NCBI GenBank assembly: GCA_036939975.1
Contig: JALLPB010000832.1
Span: 1-13,488, forward strand
Origin: Cyclostephanos tholiformis
Taxonomy: Eukaryota; Bacillariophyta; Thalassiosirophyceae; Thalassiosirales; Thalassiosiraceae
Length of the DNA stretch: 13,488 nucleotides
Direction of reading: 5' to 3'
Under the pieces are notes generated by a model that saw nothing but the letters and a program-made list of their open reading frames with translations, was not told the DNA's origin and did no database searches. The position numbers were made by a program, and so were the translations under genes. This document shows positions 1 through 8,407 of this stretch, piece by piece. Within the stretch, counting starts at the first letter, position 1; every line of letters starts with the position of its first letter.

Positions 1-2
1 GT

Positions 3-1562
3 ACCATACAGCCTCAACTCGACGAATGCGTCCTTTGCATCAACTGCAACCGCCTGGCCCATGAGCAGTGCGTAGAGCCCCTCTTGTTTCAGGTTCCATG
101 TGAGATTTTGTTGGCGCTTTCTGTGAATGATCTGGAGAAAGATGCAAAGAAGCGATTGTCCAGGATGTCCCAAGATGCTGCAATGAATGTGAGTGTGTGC
201 ATTCTATGCAAAAATAAGCTCCAGGTCATGAAGTCGCATGCAGGGATGCTGCCGGTAGCTCCGCACAAAAAATCCTTGTCTGCAAAATCCGTTATGCAAC
301 GTAAGTTAATTCGGGAACTTCAGCGTCTTACGGCATTTCAGTGCCAGATTTACATTTTCACTACTGTTTAAAAGATTGGTAAGGAGGAGAGGGAGAGAAG
401 GGTTTGGGAGCAGTTCTACGGCAATGCAGAGAAGAAGATCAAAGGAGTTTGTGAGCAGGTAGTGGATGGTGACCATGCCTTCAAACTGTTATGCGACAGT
501 ATTGAAGGCAACAATGGTCTGGAGCTCCATTTGCAACTTATCTGTTGTGGGAAGAATGTCACCGCTGGGTACGTTGCAGGCATTGACTTTACTGCTGACA
601 CTCTCACCCGTCACAGCAACGGGAAGACCTACACAGGAAAGTCGATCTGGGACATGGGCTTAGAGGTCCACAAGTCCCTAAAGAAGGCATTGTCAATTTT
701 GCCACGTTTGTCAGATATAGTCACCCTTGATAGGTCTGGAATGGTCACAAGCTATGCAAGTGGGAAAAGTGAGAAAAATCTATTCGATGCTCTACTGGAT
801 GCCATGTATGCTATGGAGGTCGGAGAGAAGAAAAAGGCATCAGATGTTATTGATAATGGTGCTTTGTTGGATTCGGATGTAGAAGTGGGTACTACTAGTA
901 CCCTTACCGCGAGTGGTGACATCGCAGTCGACGATTCTGTGGAGGATGAAAATTACGATGTTGCGCCAAAAGGTTACATGTTCTATGGTTTACACAGTTT
1001 TGTTTGCTTTGGCCCACTCACAACACACTTTTCAGCAACGCTTGCATTTGGTGCTCCCCTTTCATTATCCCCTTCCGAGCGTAAGAATAATGCACGAGCT
1101 GCACAGCGTAAGAAAGAGAGTGAGTGCAGAGAAGCGGAGCGGTCTGTTGGAGCTGAGCGTGGGTTATCGTTGCAGTCGAAGCTTACCATGGGAATGCTTG
1201 CGCAGAAGGAAGAGGATAATGCTAGAGAGGAGCGTCAGATGAATTTTTTGGCATTGTCGAAGGAACTGGATGCGACACAGAAGCTTCTTGATGTAAACAT
1301 TCTGATAGCTGAGAAAACAAATGCACCGCCGGAATCCAGTTCATGGTCGAAAATTGCTGCTCTCTCGACAAAAGTAGAGTCTCTTCTAGGTGAACTCCAA
1401 ACTCTACGGAAGGATAACGCCTCCATAGCTGGGACGAATCCAATCGTCTCACGTGTGTTAGAACACGCATCTATATCCATTGGGTTCACAGAGACTGGAA
1501 AGAACGACGTGACCTCCAACAACGAAGACAAAGAGGTAGGTGATATGCTCCTAGACGAATAA
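3..1562 (+). CDS. PHD-like zinc finger / coiled-coil protein, probable transposon partner gene (5' partial)
   Basis: Frame 3 is open from the window edge to a stop at 369-371 and again from 372 to 1562, so this reads as one gene split by an intron or frameshift. The first part has cysteines at 27, 36, 45 and 69, a histidine at 60, and a later CxxC at 198-209. The C-x2-C-x4-H-x2-C...C-x2-C order resembles the second half of a PHD finger, though the spacing before the last pair is long. The second part has no early in-frame ATG, so its start must lie in the upstream exon. It carries a GKTYTGK motif near 630, a basic stretch near 1080-1130 (key residues ERKNNARAAQRKK) and a charged, coiled-coil-like helix at about 1192-1430. 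It runs convergent with the Harbinger transposase, with about 50 bp between the stops. Harbinger elements commonly carry a second, DNA-binding protein gene, and I infer that role here. I see no clear Myb/SANT domain. AATAAA overlaps the stop at 1558-1563. Confidence 0.6.
291..374 (+). other. probable intron or frameshift region with a strong donor-like GTAAGT
   Basis: GTAAGT at 301-306 follows coding sequence in frame 3, and the frame then hits TAA at 369. Acceptor-like AGs occur at 340-341 (after TTTC), 346-347 and 373-374. Splicing from 301 to any of these gives the wrong phase for the frame-3 coding that resumes at 372. Other donors in the right phase (GT at 225, 255 or 291) are weaker. 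The region is either an intron with an unusual donor or a real frameshift. Confidence 0.45.
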
Positions 1563-1614
1563 ACGCAGGTAACCAGGGTAGTCGTAAATAAGAGTTAGTA
1601 ACAACTAGTACATG

Positions 1615-3180
1615 TTATCCGTTATTATTATTCGTTCTAGGCCAAACCAATGTGTTCCTACGAAACTGTACCGCATGATGGGCGACCAACCTAGAACGAA
1701 ATGCGGTGAGGGTCATGGATGATATATTATTCGAAACTAGATTTGAGACACGACGATTATCCACCATGTTGTCCCGCAGAACGTCAGTTCCACGACCCAT
1801 GCCTGATGAGTCATAATTCCGTGGGTCAAGATTCCTGCTGAGACGCGCAAGTGCATTTGGTATTTGTTCGCTTAGCCCGTCATAGTCATGATCCCCATTC
1901 GGACCAGTCCAATCACTAATAGCAACACCTCCATTCCATACACCGCCGAAGCCATCAACATCAAGAAGCCAGTTATGCAACGCGCAACAAGTTAGCCAAA
2001 CTTCGTCTACAGACAGAACGCCCCACAAACGGACACCCGCCTTCAATATTCTCCATCGGCCTTTCATTATTCCAAATGTGCACTCTACATCTTTTCGCAT
2101 GGATTCCAACCACTTTGACCAGCGAATCTCGTCCTGCTGACTGGTCATCGTATATGGAGGCACAGTGCACGACCAATCTAAATAGCCGTTGTCACATATT
2201 ACGTAAACACCAGAATAAGTTCTCCGGACAACCTTGCCTAGTGTTTCATCGAAAGCCTCCAGTTGAAATCTGTTATCCTCGAAACAAAGACCATCACGTA
2301 CCCTACTAATGAATTGGTCTAATCGGACCATTGTCTGATCGTTCCAACGCCCAGGACCACCTGCAGTGGAATGTAGAATTCGACGACGGTGATTGCAAGT
2401 TAGATTGTAAGTTCTGGTGGTATTCGAGGACTTAAAACCCAAATGATTGTTTTTTAGACTGTACTCGCATCGTTCTGTTACGATGTGGGTACAATCTATA
2501 GAGCCAATACATCCCGGAAGGCCAGCGGCAGCATACTCTGCCATGTGAGACGAAGCTTCGTCAGCCGAAGCCGGAGATGTAACCATCCTTTCATAAAGCG
2601 TCGTCGAACCAAACTTAATAAACGCGTGGAAAAACACGCGATGAACTTCCTTCGAGACGGCTGTACATTCCTCAATATCGTCGAATGTCCAACCGCGACC
2701 AAGATAGCGCAATGCACCAAGAACCAGCAGTTCGACTGGGGAACACTTCTTATTTTTTATCTTGTATCCGCACCACCGATCAAAGAGAGGATCAACCCGC
2801 ACCCAATCAACGAGATCCTTGTAATTTTCGTAGGGAAGCCGAAACCTCAAACGAAACTTTGCCCGCAAACGCGAATTCTCCAGAATGAAATGATTATTGA
2901 CATAAATCCTGTACCAGAGAGATTCCTCGGGGGGGATCACCACCAGAGGACCGGACTCGGAATCCCTACGTGCCAGTATCATCCTAGGCGCACGCCGGCG
3001 TGGCTCAGGAGGAGGACCGGGTACAACATCATCATAATCCTCGTCATCGCCGCCAGAGAGAACATCGAGATGATCGACAATCTGCCGATCTCTGTCACGC
3101 TTCTGACGCAAGTATGCAAAGTAGTTGCTGACGTCAATGCTACCATCAGCCCGCAGGCAGTCCAGTAAAGACAAGGACAT
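1615..3180 (-). CDS. PIF/Harbinger-type transposase (DDE_Tnp_4 superfamily)
   Basis: The first ATG of the open frame is at 3178-3180, giving 521 aa. The frame stays open to 3252, but only through a TTG. Catalytic residues, numbered in the 545-codon open frame, are D253 in GSIDCTHI, D354 in VICDNGY and E390 in DVECTFGIMKGRWRIL, so the last two are separated by 35 residues as in the family. Before them comes a helical segment (RLPYENYKDLVDW) followed by a conserved helix around residues 170-200. The WLTCCALHNWLL block after the glutamate is also typical. The acidic/proline-rich N-terminus (about 60-110) and Asn-rich C-terminus look disordered. The protein should cut and paste its own element in the nucleus. 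No stop or frameshift interrupts it and all three acidic residues are present, so it may be functional or recently so. It is convergent with the PHD-like gene. Its 5' end faces the inverted-repeat region at 3327-3399. Confidence 0.85.
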   Translation of the reverse strand: MSLSLLDCLRADGSIDVSNYFAYLRQKRDRDRQIVDHLDVLSGGDDEDYDDVVPGPPPEPRRRAPRMILARRDSESGPLVVIPPEESLWYRIYVNNHFILENSRLRAKFRLRFRLPYENYKDLVDWVRVDPLFDRWCGYKIKNKKCSPVELLVLGALRYLGRGWTFDDIEECTAVSKEVHRVFFHAFIKFGSTTLYERMVTSPASADEASSHMAEYAAAGLPGCIGSIDCTHIVTERCEYSLKNNHLGFKSSNTTRTYNLTCNHRRRILHSTAGGPGRWNDQTMVRLDQFISRVRDGLCFEDNRFQLEAFDETLGKVVRRTYSGVYVICDNGYLDWSCTVPPYTMTSQQDEIRWSKWLESMRKDVECTFGIMKGRWRILKAGVRLWGVLSVDEVWLTCCALHNWLLDVDGFGGVWNGGVAISDWTGPNGDHDYDGLSEQIPNALARLSRNLDPRNYDSSGMGRGTDVLRDNMVDNRRVSNLVSNNISSMTLTAFRSRLVAHHAVQFRRNTLVWPRTNNNNG

Positions 3181-3326
3181 CACCGGAAGCAAAAGGCAAG
3201 CAGCAAGAGACGGAGATAGAGAGGGGACGCTGCTGGAGAACCATGACGACAAGGAGATATTCGAGGCAAACTCAGAGATGTGGAGGTCGCTACACTAGGG
3301 TGGAACTGCTAGTCCCGAAAAACCAA

Positions 3327-3399
3327 AATTTTAGTCCAGCGATTTGGGCCGGACCAAATTGGCATCAAATTTGGTCCAGAAAAAGTCCGGACTAAAATT
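3327..3399. repeat. nested inverted repeat (foldback structure)
   Basis: AATTTTAGTCC at 3327-3337 is exactly repeated in inverse at 3389-3399. Inside it, GGACCAAATT at 3351-3360 is inversely repeated at 3368-3377 around a 7-base loop. The 73-bp unit can fold into a two-part stem. A related TTTGGTCCAGAA word recurs near 3476-3487. It could be the subterminal part of the Harbinger element, a tiny MITE-like element, or an insertion into the neighbouring RT remnant. Confidence 0.7.
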
Positions 3400-3501
3400 G
3401 CGAAAGAGAGCATGACGTCAGCAAATTTCGGCAATTTTTGGGCTGGTACAAGTCTACATACAAGTGAAAAAAAGTTTTGGTCCAGAAGTTCTGTAAGCCT
3501 C

Positions 3502-4250
3502 GGCCTGAAGGTCACATGGGGGTGGGTGGAAGGTCATGCCATTGAATGTAAAGGCTGGTTGTTATGTACTGTTGCAGAGCATTTCAACTATCAGGCCAAT
3601 CTATTGGCAAAGACGGCACTCCAAAATGTTATTTTCTGCAGGAGACCATATGAAGGGGACTTTCCATTCGAGATGCTATCACTAAAAATATGAGGGCAAT
3701 GAGTGAGCTGCTCTCCTTGTCACACTCTCCAAGAACAATGGGGATACTCTGTGACAAAAGCTCTCTTTGCGGAAAAGAACATTATACAACCAGAGAATTT
3801 CTCTCTTGTTTGGTGGAAAGGTGTTGCCACTACCATGTCATCTTATCCAAAAATGCATAGCATATGGCTTACTGAGCATGTTTCAGAATTCTGCAGTAAT
3901 AATGTACAACTGTACTATGTACTACTGGAGTAAAGGAACTCACTCTTCTTAATGTGACTTTTGCGCAAACCATGATGAGTATACTACCCACAATTGCCAA
4001 TGCCTCGACCCGGGCTAAGTAAAAATGTCCCAATTGGATAATGAGAACTCTCCGGCGCACTGACATATCTCTGCTGGGTGGAACCTATCTTTTTGGGAGA
4101 GGCCTCATTAAAATAGAAAGCTGTATCGACTGCAACAACAAGGCCCTGCTCACAGTGGCTCATACAAGTGACCGGCTTGGGTGGGACTGCTTCATCAAAG
4201 GGAAAATATCAAGTAGGTGCTGGCAGCAACACGATTGGCCACCAATGGTA
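3502..4250 (+). pseudogene. remnant of a reverse transcriptase C-terminal region (RNase H, zinc-binding and tail segments)
   Basis: Frame 1 (3502-3690) encodes GHAIECKG and HFNYQANLLAK, resembling an RNase H region. The expected catalytic Asp before the LAK motif reads Asn (3598-3600). After stops at 3691 and 3700, the same frame continues with WGYSVTKALF, FSLVWWKGV and YPKMHSIWLTEHVSEFC to a stop at 3931. Frame 2 then gives a C-x2-C...H-x3-C element (3953-4010, key residues CDFC and HNCQC). Frame 3 (4041-4250) gives YLFGRG and SDRLGWDCFIKGKIS. This order matches the C-terminal region of reverse transcriptases I recognise from diatom genomes, from memory only. With two in-frame stops and two frame changes it cannot make a protein. 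The RT core is absent, because the foldback/Harbinger sequence lies directly upstream. Confidence 0.6.
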
Positions 4251-4882
4251 ATCTCACAGAAGAAGAATGTGATTATTTTTCCAAGAAACAGTGCGATCAT
4301 CACAGTGCATGAAATTTGTCTTTTCTTTCGCACTAATTCTTGTTCTATTGGTTCACTTGGACCTCCTCAATAGGCCTACAGTGCTGTCAAAGATTGTTAC
4401 CTTTTAGTGACAATGTTGCAATAAGCAGCTGCTCTCATCCTCCAGGGTTGGAAAAGAAAGACAAAAGCTATGTCTGTGGCATGGAAGGAGGTCTAACACA
4501 GCAATCAAAAAACAGTGGGGGAAAGAGGATGTATGATGGCAAAAGGAGAGGCATGGAAGTGATGATTGGGTTGGGGTGGGGAGAAAATATTTTACCAGCA
4601 ATAAAATTATCTCTTTTATTTTATCAATACATCATACAAGAATCAAACATATTAAATGGAAGAGAGAGGGGAGGCACTGGATGTCCTTTCACCCTTGTCC
4701 CCCATCCTGTAGCCATCCCCCCCAATGCCAATATCTCCCCCCCACTGCTGTCTTCCTCCTTTCCACTTACATGCCTCATTTGCCCCTCCATTGCCCATCG
4801 CATCCAACATCAGATGATTGTTGTTTTTTACTGCACATGCCCAATGTGTGAGCATGTGCTTCCCCCTGACAACACCATGTAA

Positions 4883-4918
4883 CCCCCCCCCTCACACACA
4901 CACACACACAAACACACA
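4883..4918. repeat. poly-C followed by a (CA)n microsatellite
   Basis: Nine C residues (4883-4891) are followed by an almost pure CA repeat to about 4918, interrupted once by AA. This is an ordinary microsatellite. Confidence 0.9.
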
Positions 4919-5262
4919 AGCCCAACACAACCCCCTCAGATTCTTGCCTTGCATGGCATATTAGTCAAAACTGCACCTCCATTATTAGCCAGTGTAGCAC
5001 ATCTGCCAATGCCAGGGGGCAGTCATACCGGTGACCAGAAGTAGTAGAACCAATTCAATTTTGGATGGTGTTCCAAGCACCTACCCTACAACTAGAAAAA
5101 TACCCTCCCACACAACCCCTACATAACCACCACAGTGTCCTAAGCCAAAAGCTAGAAGATGCATAGATACAAAGAAAGGAAAATACATGTGTGTGTTGGA
5201 TAATTTTGAAAATTATGAAATTAATATGACTACATTTGAATGAAAATGTGTGCGGAACTGTA

Positions 5263-5338
5263 GGATTCCATACTTAGGAATCCAGTTTACTTTTCCAAAG
5301 AATCTCTGACTCGGCATGCATAGGATCTTTTGATCCTA
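5263..5338. repeat. two small adjacent hairpins
   Basis: GGATTCC (5263-5269) and GGAATCC (5277-5283) form a 7-bp stem with a 7-base loop. TAGGATC (5321-5327) and GATCCTA (5332-5338) form a 7-bp stem with a TTTT loop. No coding context explains them. Confidence 0.5.
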
Positions 5339-5353
5339 CGAAGGAATTTGGTT

Positions 5354-5415
5354 TACTACATGGCGTATCTGTCCATGTGTTAGATACTATGTGGCATATC
5401 TGTCCACGTGTTAGA
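5354..5415. repeat. 31-bp tandem duplication
   Basis: Unit 1 is 5354-5384 and unit 2 is 5385-5415, with 27 of 31 positions identical. All four differences are transitions (C/T or G/A). It is followed by a TCTGTC-rich stretch at about 5418-5465. Confidence 0.85.
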
Positions 5416-5945
5416 TTGTCCATCTGTCTTCAAGATCTGTCTGTCTGTATGATGGTCCGTCTGTTCTTACACTGATGACTTGCTTCTAGCTAGTCTTGCA
5501 CCTTTCAGCGATTATGTATTCACTAACTACTTTACTAGATAGAGCCTATGACACTCATCCCCACGTATGAAGCTATCAAGCGTGAAACCAGCGGGAAAAC
5601 TTTTACAGGAAAAAAATCCACTGAGTTTTTGAGCACTGGACAAGAGTGTAAGGATGGTTTAGTACCACCAATTAAGCATAACATTGTGAGAGTGTGATGT
5701 GTAGTCTATGGTACATTTAGATTTTGAGCTTGTATGTCATCCTTTTATGTCAGTATGTGAAGCATTTTTATTTGCTGTGTGTCTGCAACAACAGTATGAT
5801 GTCTTAGTCATCTCTGCCATTTATATTGTAGACGGAATGATCATCGTCTGAAGTGTGTCGACACTATTGTTTTACTCTCTGGAATATAGTATCCATTTTC
5901 TGCTGTGAAACCTGGATGTTTCATTTGTATGAATTGAGATAGTCC

Positions 5946-6080
5946 ATGATATCTCATTGTGTGGTAGCGGGTGGTACCACCATATATGATGCATACTCTA
6001 CACTAACAAACAAGTTGTTGACGATGGAGGCGGAAATCAAGAAACTCACCGCCACCATCGCCGCCATGGCCATGAGTTAA
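5946..6080 (+). pseudogene. gag fragment before the zinc knuckle
   Basis: Frame 3 is open from an ATG at 5946 to TAA at 6078. The stretch LTNKLLTMEAEIKKLTATIA (about 6003-6062) is a short helical segment like those preceding the zinc knuckle in copia gag proteins of this type. Frame 2 takes over from about 6062 without a stop, so a single indel near 6062-6080 can explain the break. Most of the gag N-terminus is not recognisable upstream. Confidence 0.4.
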
Positions 6081-6376
6081 TCACCAACAAAAACTGTGAC
6101 CCAAATGCCGGGAGAGCCACAGGTGATCGCGAGAGCCGACGCCCCCAGATGAAGAAACTCTGCAACATGGGAGCATATTGCCACTCCCATGGTTTTCTTC
6201 CAGTCGGTGCCAACCACGACAGTGCAAATTGCGGATGGAAGAAGCCCAACCACAACTTTGCCGCCACATGGACCAACCGACTTGGCGGTGACATGTTTTG
6301 GCCATCTGCCAAGCGCGTTGCCATCGAACAACAAGGCCACCACATGTGGAAAGACAAGTCAGCCCCCACCAACTGA
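6081..6376 (+). pseudogene. gag nucleocapsid-like zinc knuckle segment
   Basis: Frame 2 encodes a basic stretch (key residues RESRRPQMKK) and then a zinc-binding motif YCHSHGFLPVGANHDSANC with the C-x2-H...H-x4-C order of copia elements in diatoms. A second conserved stretch, AATWTNRLGGD, follows. A TGA at 6374-6376 ends it, but the same frame reads on without interruption to 6910 (protease). The TGA is therefore probably a mutated codon, and CGA to TGA would be a CpG transition. Its role would be packaging of element RNA. Confidence 0.65.
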
Positions 6377-6910
6377 CAGGGACCAAGGATTACGCCGAAC
6401 CAGAAAAACAATAGTAGCATTGCCCAATCTAATAAACTAACGCAACAGTTATCATCCAATTTTTATTCGTGTTTATCCCCGCCGCCATGCCAAGTCAAAG
6501 AGCATGTTAACCATATCACCAAGATCCCCCCCGCCGATGCCCACCAAGTCAAGTCCAGCCCCACCATTGATGTGTCCCCAAACATCCCCCCAGCCACTTG
6601 TAACAAAATAGCCAAGCCATGGGCAAGGAGAATCCAACAATGCCAAGCAAAGAAGTTTATAATCGGCATTGACGACGATGAGCTACGCCAGGGCGTAATG
6701 ACCGGCACCATCACCTCAACTATCGCCGACAGTGGCGCCACCACTGGAGTGGGCACTGCCATCAATCCCAGTCAACACATGGGGTGCAAATCAACCAAGC
6801 AATTCATTCTGCCCAGCGGAGCAGTTGTCACAGCCACAGAAAGAGCGGAGTACCCCTTTGCCATTCAAGCCCCCGTCAATGAACTCCATATCACGCCAGG
6901 CGTCAGCTAA
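6377..6910 (+). pseudogene. copia protease segment
   Basis: Frame 2 runs from the codon after the TGA at 6374. The active-site motif is ADSGATTGVG (about 6727-6756), with the catalytic Asp present, followed by LPSGAVV and NELHITPGVS. The frame stops at 6908-6910. The next conserved block (YLLSTSQYANANYITIFDED, from about 6911) is in frame 3, so a small indel near 6905-6910 has broken the polyprotein. The protease would cleave gag-pol in the particle. Confidence 0.7.
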
Positions 6911-7775
6911 CTACCTTCTTAGCACGAGCCAGTACGCAAATGCCAATTACATCACTATCTTTGACGAGGACAACGTCAACATCTACGACGCCAACGACAC
7001 AGAGATCACAGTCACCAAAGGAGCCATACTGCGTGGCTGGCACGTTCCCGACATCAATCTGTGGCAAATCCCTCTTGTCGACATGGTACGGAACAACACC
7101 ACCAACGCAGTCATCGTCAATCGGCCCCCGACCAAATTCCTACCAACACGCCCACCACCACGTGACGCCGTCCACAACATCTAAGAGTTAAAAACATTAC
7201 CAGAACTAGTGCTATACCATCATGCCTCTGCCGGATTTCCAACCAAACCAACCTGGCTAGCAGCCATCAAGAACAAACAATTCGCCACGTGGCTGGGATT
7301 ATTGCTGGATGCAGTGCGTAAACACTTCACGAACTTGGAGGAGACGCACAAAGGCCATGGATGCAAGACACCGAGTGGGCTACAATCAACCAAGCCAACC
7401 ACCCCTTCACCGCTCGATGATGGGGATGACGCATGCGGACTCGTAGAGGGAGCAACTTTACCAGCACGACCTCTCGCAAAACAGAAAACAATATTCCAGC
7501 GGGTACTTGACCTTGCCGACGACACCACCATGAAAATTTACACCAACCAGACCGGATGGTTCCCCAAGAAATTGCTCCTTGGAAATCAATACATCATGGT
7601 CTTTACCGAAAGTGACAGCAGTGCCATCCTGGTAGAACCCATGAAAAATCGCACCTCCGGAGAGATGATACAAGCCTACCAAGCGCTAATTGACCATTTG
7701 CGCACAGCCACTATCATCCCCAGGCACCACATCTTGGACAACAAATGCTCGGAGGAGTTCAAGACCACCATCTAG
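6911..7775 (+). pseudogene. copia integrase, N-terminal and first part of the catalytic core
   Basis: Frame 3 carries the protease-integrase linker (ILRGWHV...LWQIPL), a TAA at 7182-7184, then the integrase N-terminal block (YHHASAGFPTKPTWL, 7218-7262) and THKGHG. The catalytic core follows. The first catalytic Asp reads Asn in YTNQTGWFP (7545-7547). The second Asp is present in LDNKCSEEF, where the family usually has Glu instead of this Lys (7743-7745). The frame ends at TAG 7773-7775. The enzyme would insert element cDNA, but the lost Asp alone should inactivate it. Confidence 0.75.
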
Positions 7776-8377
7776 AGGAACAACATGACCTACCAACTCA
7801 TACCGCCCCATGACCATCGCCGCAACCAATCTGAGATCAGATATTCAAGGACCACCTCGTTGCCATTTTAGACAGAGCCAACAAGGAGTTCCCACTGACC
7901 CTCTGGGATTTACTTCTACCCCAAGCCGAAGCCACCCTCAACATGCTGCGACCATCACGGATGACGCCCGCCATATCTGTGTACGCGTACGCATGGGGAC
8001 AACGCAACTACAACACCAACCCCTTCACGCCACTCAGCTGCAAAGTCGAAGCCCATCTCATGCCCAGCACACGTGAAACTTGGGTGCCACATATGGCCAG
8101 CGGCTCCTATGTCGGAAACTCACCAGAACATTATCGCTGCCACAAAGTCTTCATCAATGCCACCAGGCACACTAGAGTATGCAGCACAGTATTTTTCAAG
8201 CACAAATATCTAACAATGCCAACACTCACGCCTACTGATGCACTCATTCGTGCCGCTGACGGTCTCACCAACACCATTGCAGGTATTATCCCACCACCAA
8301 CCGTGACCACGGACGCCATTGATCAGCTCATCAACAGATTCAAATCACAAGCCAAAAAAGCCAACGACATGACATAA
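7776..8377 (+). pseudogene. copia integrase, end of the core and C-terminal region
   Basis: Frame 3 resumes after the TAG with MTYQLIPPHDHRRNQSE, containing the third catalytic residue (Glu). The frame then changes: from 7844 frame 2 reads FKDHLVAIL, LWDLLLPQAEATLNML, GSYVGNSPEHYRCHK and TVFFKHKYLTMP, all typical of the family. The spacing suggests about 7 bases were lost near 7836-7843. Frame 2 ends at TAA 8375-8377. Confidence 0.75.
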
Positions 8378-8407
8378 GCTCAAAGGGTGCTGAAGGAGCG
8401 TGCCTAA

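Larger units (their letters stand above)
1..3310. mobile_element. probable PIF/Harbinger DNA transposon, left end outside the window
   Basis: Two convergent genes, a DDE transposase and a zinc-finger/coiled-coil protein, make the layout of a two-gene Harbinger element. The right boundary is placed loosely between the transposase start and the foldback sequence at 3327-3399. I could not identify a terminal inverted repeat or a 3-bp target duplication because the left end is missing. The element may end inside the foldback region instead. Confidence 0.55.
4251..5945. other. gene-free stretch
   Basis: The open frames here show no recognisable motif and have biased composition. About 4480-4680 is purine-rich on the plus strand and 4685-4950 is C-rich. 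Only the small repeats and the weak similarity noted separately were found. There is no tRNA-like or rRNA-like sequence by eye. Confidence 0.6.

Noticed and set aside
973..1035. Possible 63-bp intron in the PHD-like gene (GTTACA...TTTTCAG)
   Set aside because: The stretch is a multiple of three and open in frame, so the sequence alone cannot decide. The donor is weak.
2485..3168. 227-residue plus-strand open frame inside the transposase gene
   Set aside because: It is antisense to a clear DDE transposase, and its composition reflects the opposite strand.
4340..4882. 180-residue open frame in the gene-free stretch
   Set aside because: It follows purine-rich then C-rich sequence, has no motif or domain-like pattern, and overlaps other frames of equal quality.
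6046..6459. Minus-strand open frames opposite the gag zinc knuckle
   Set aside because: They are complements of the recognised gag frame and show no motif of their own.
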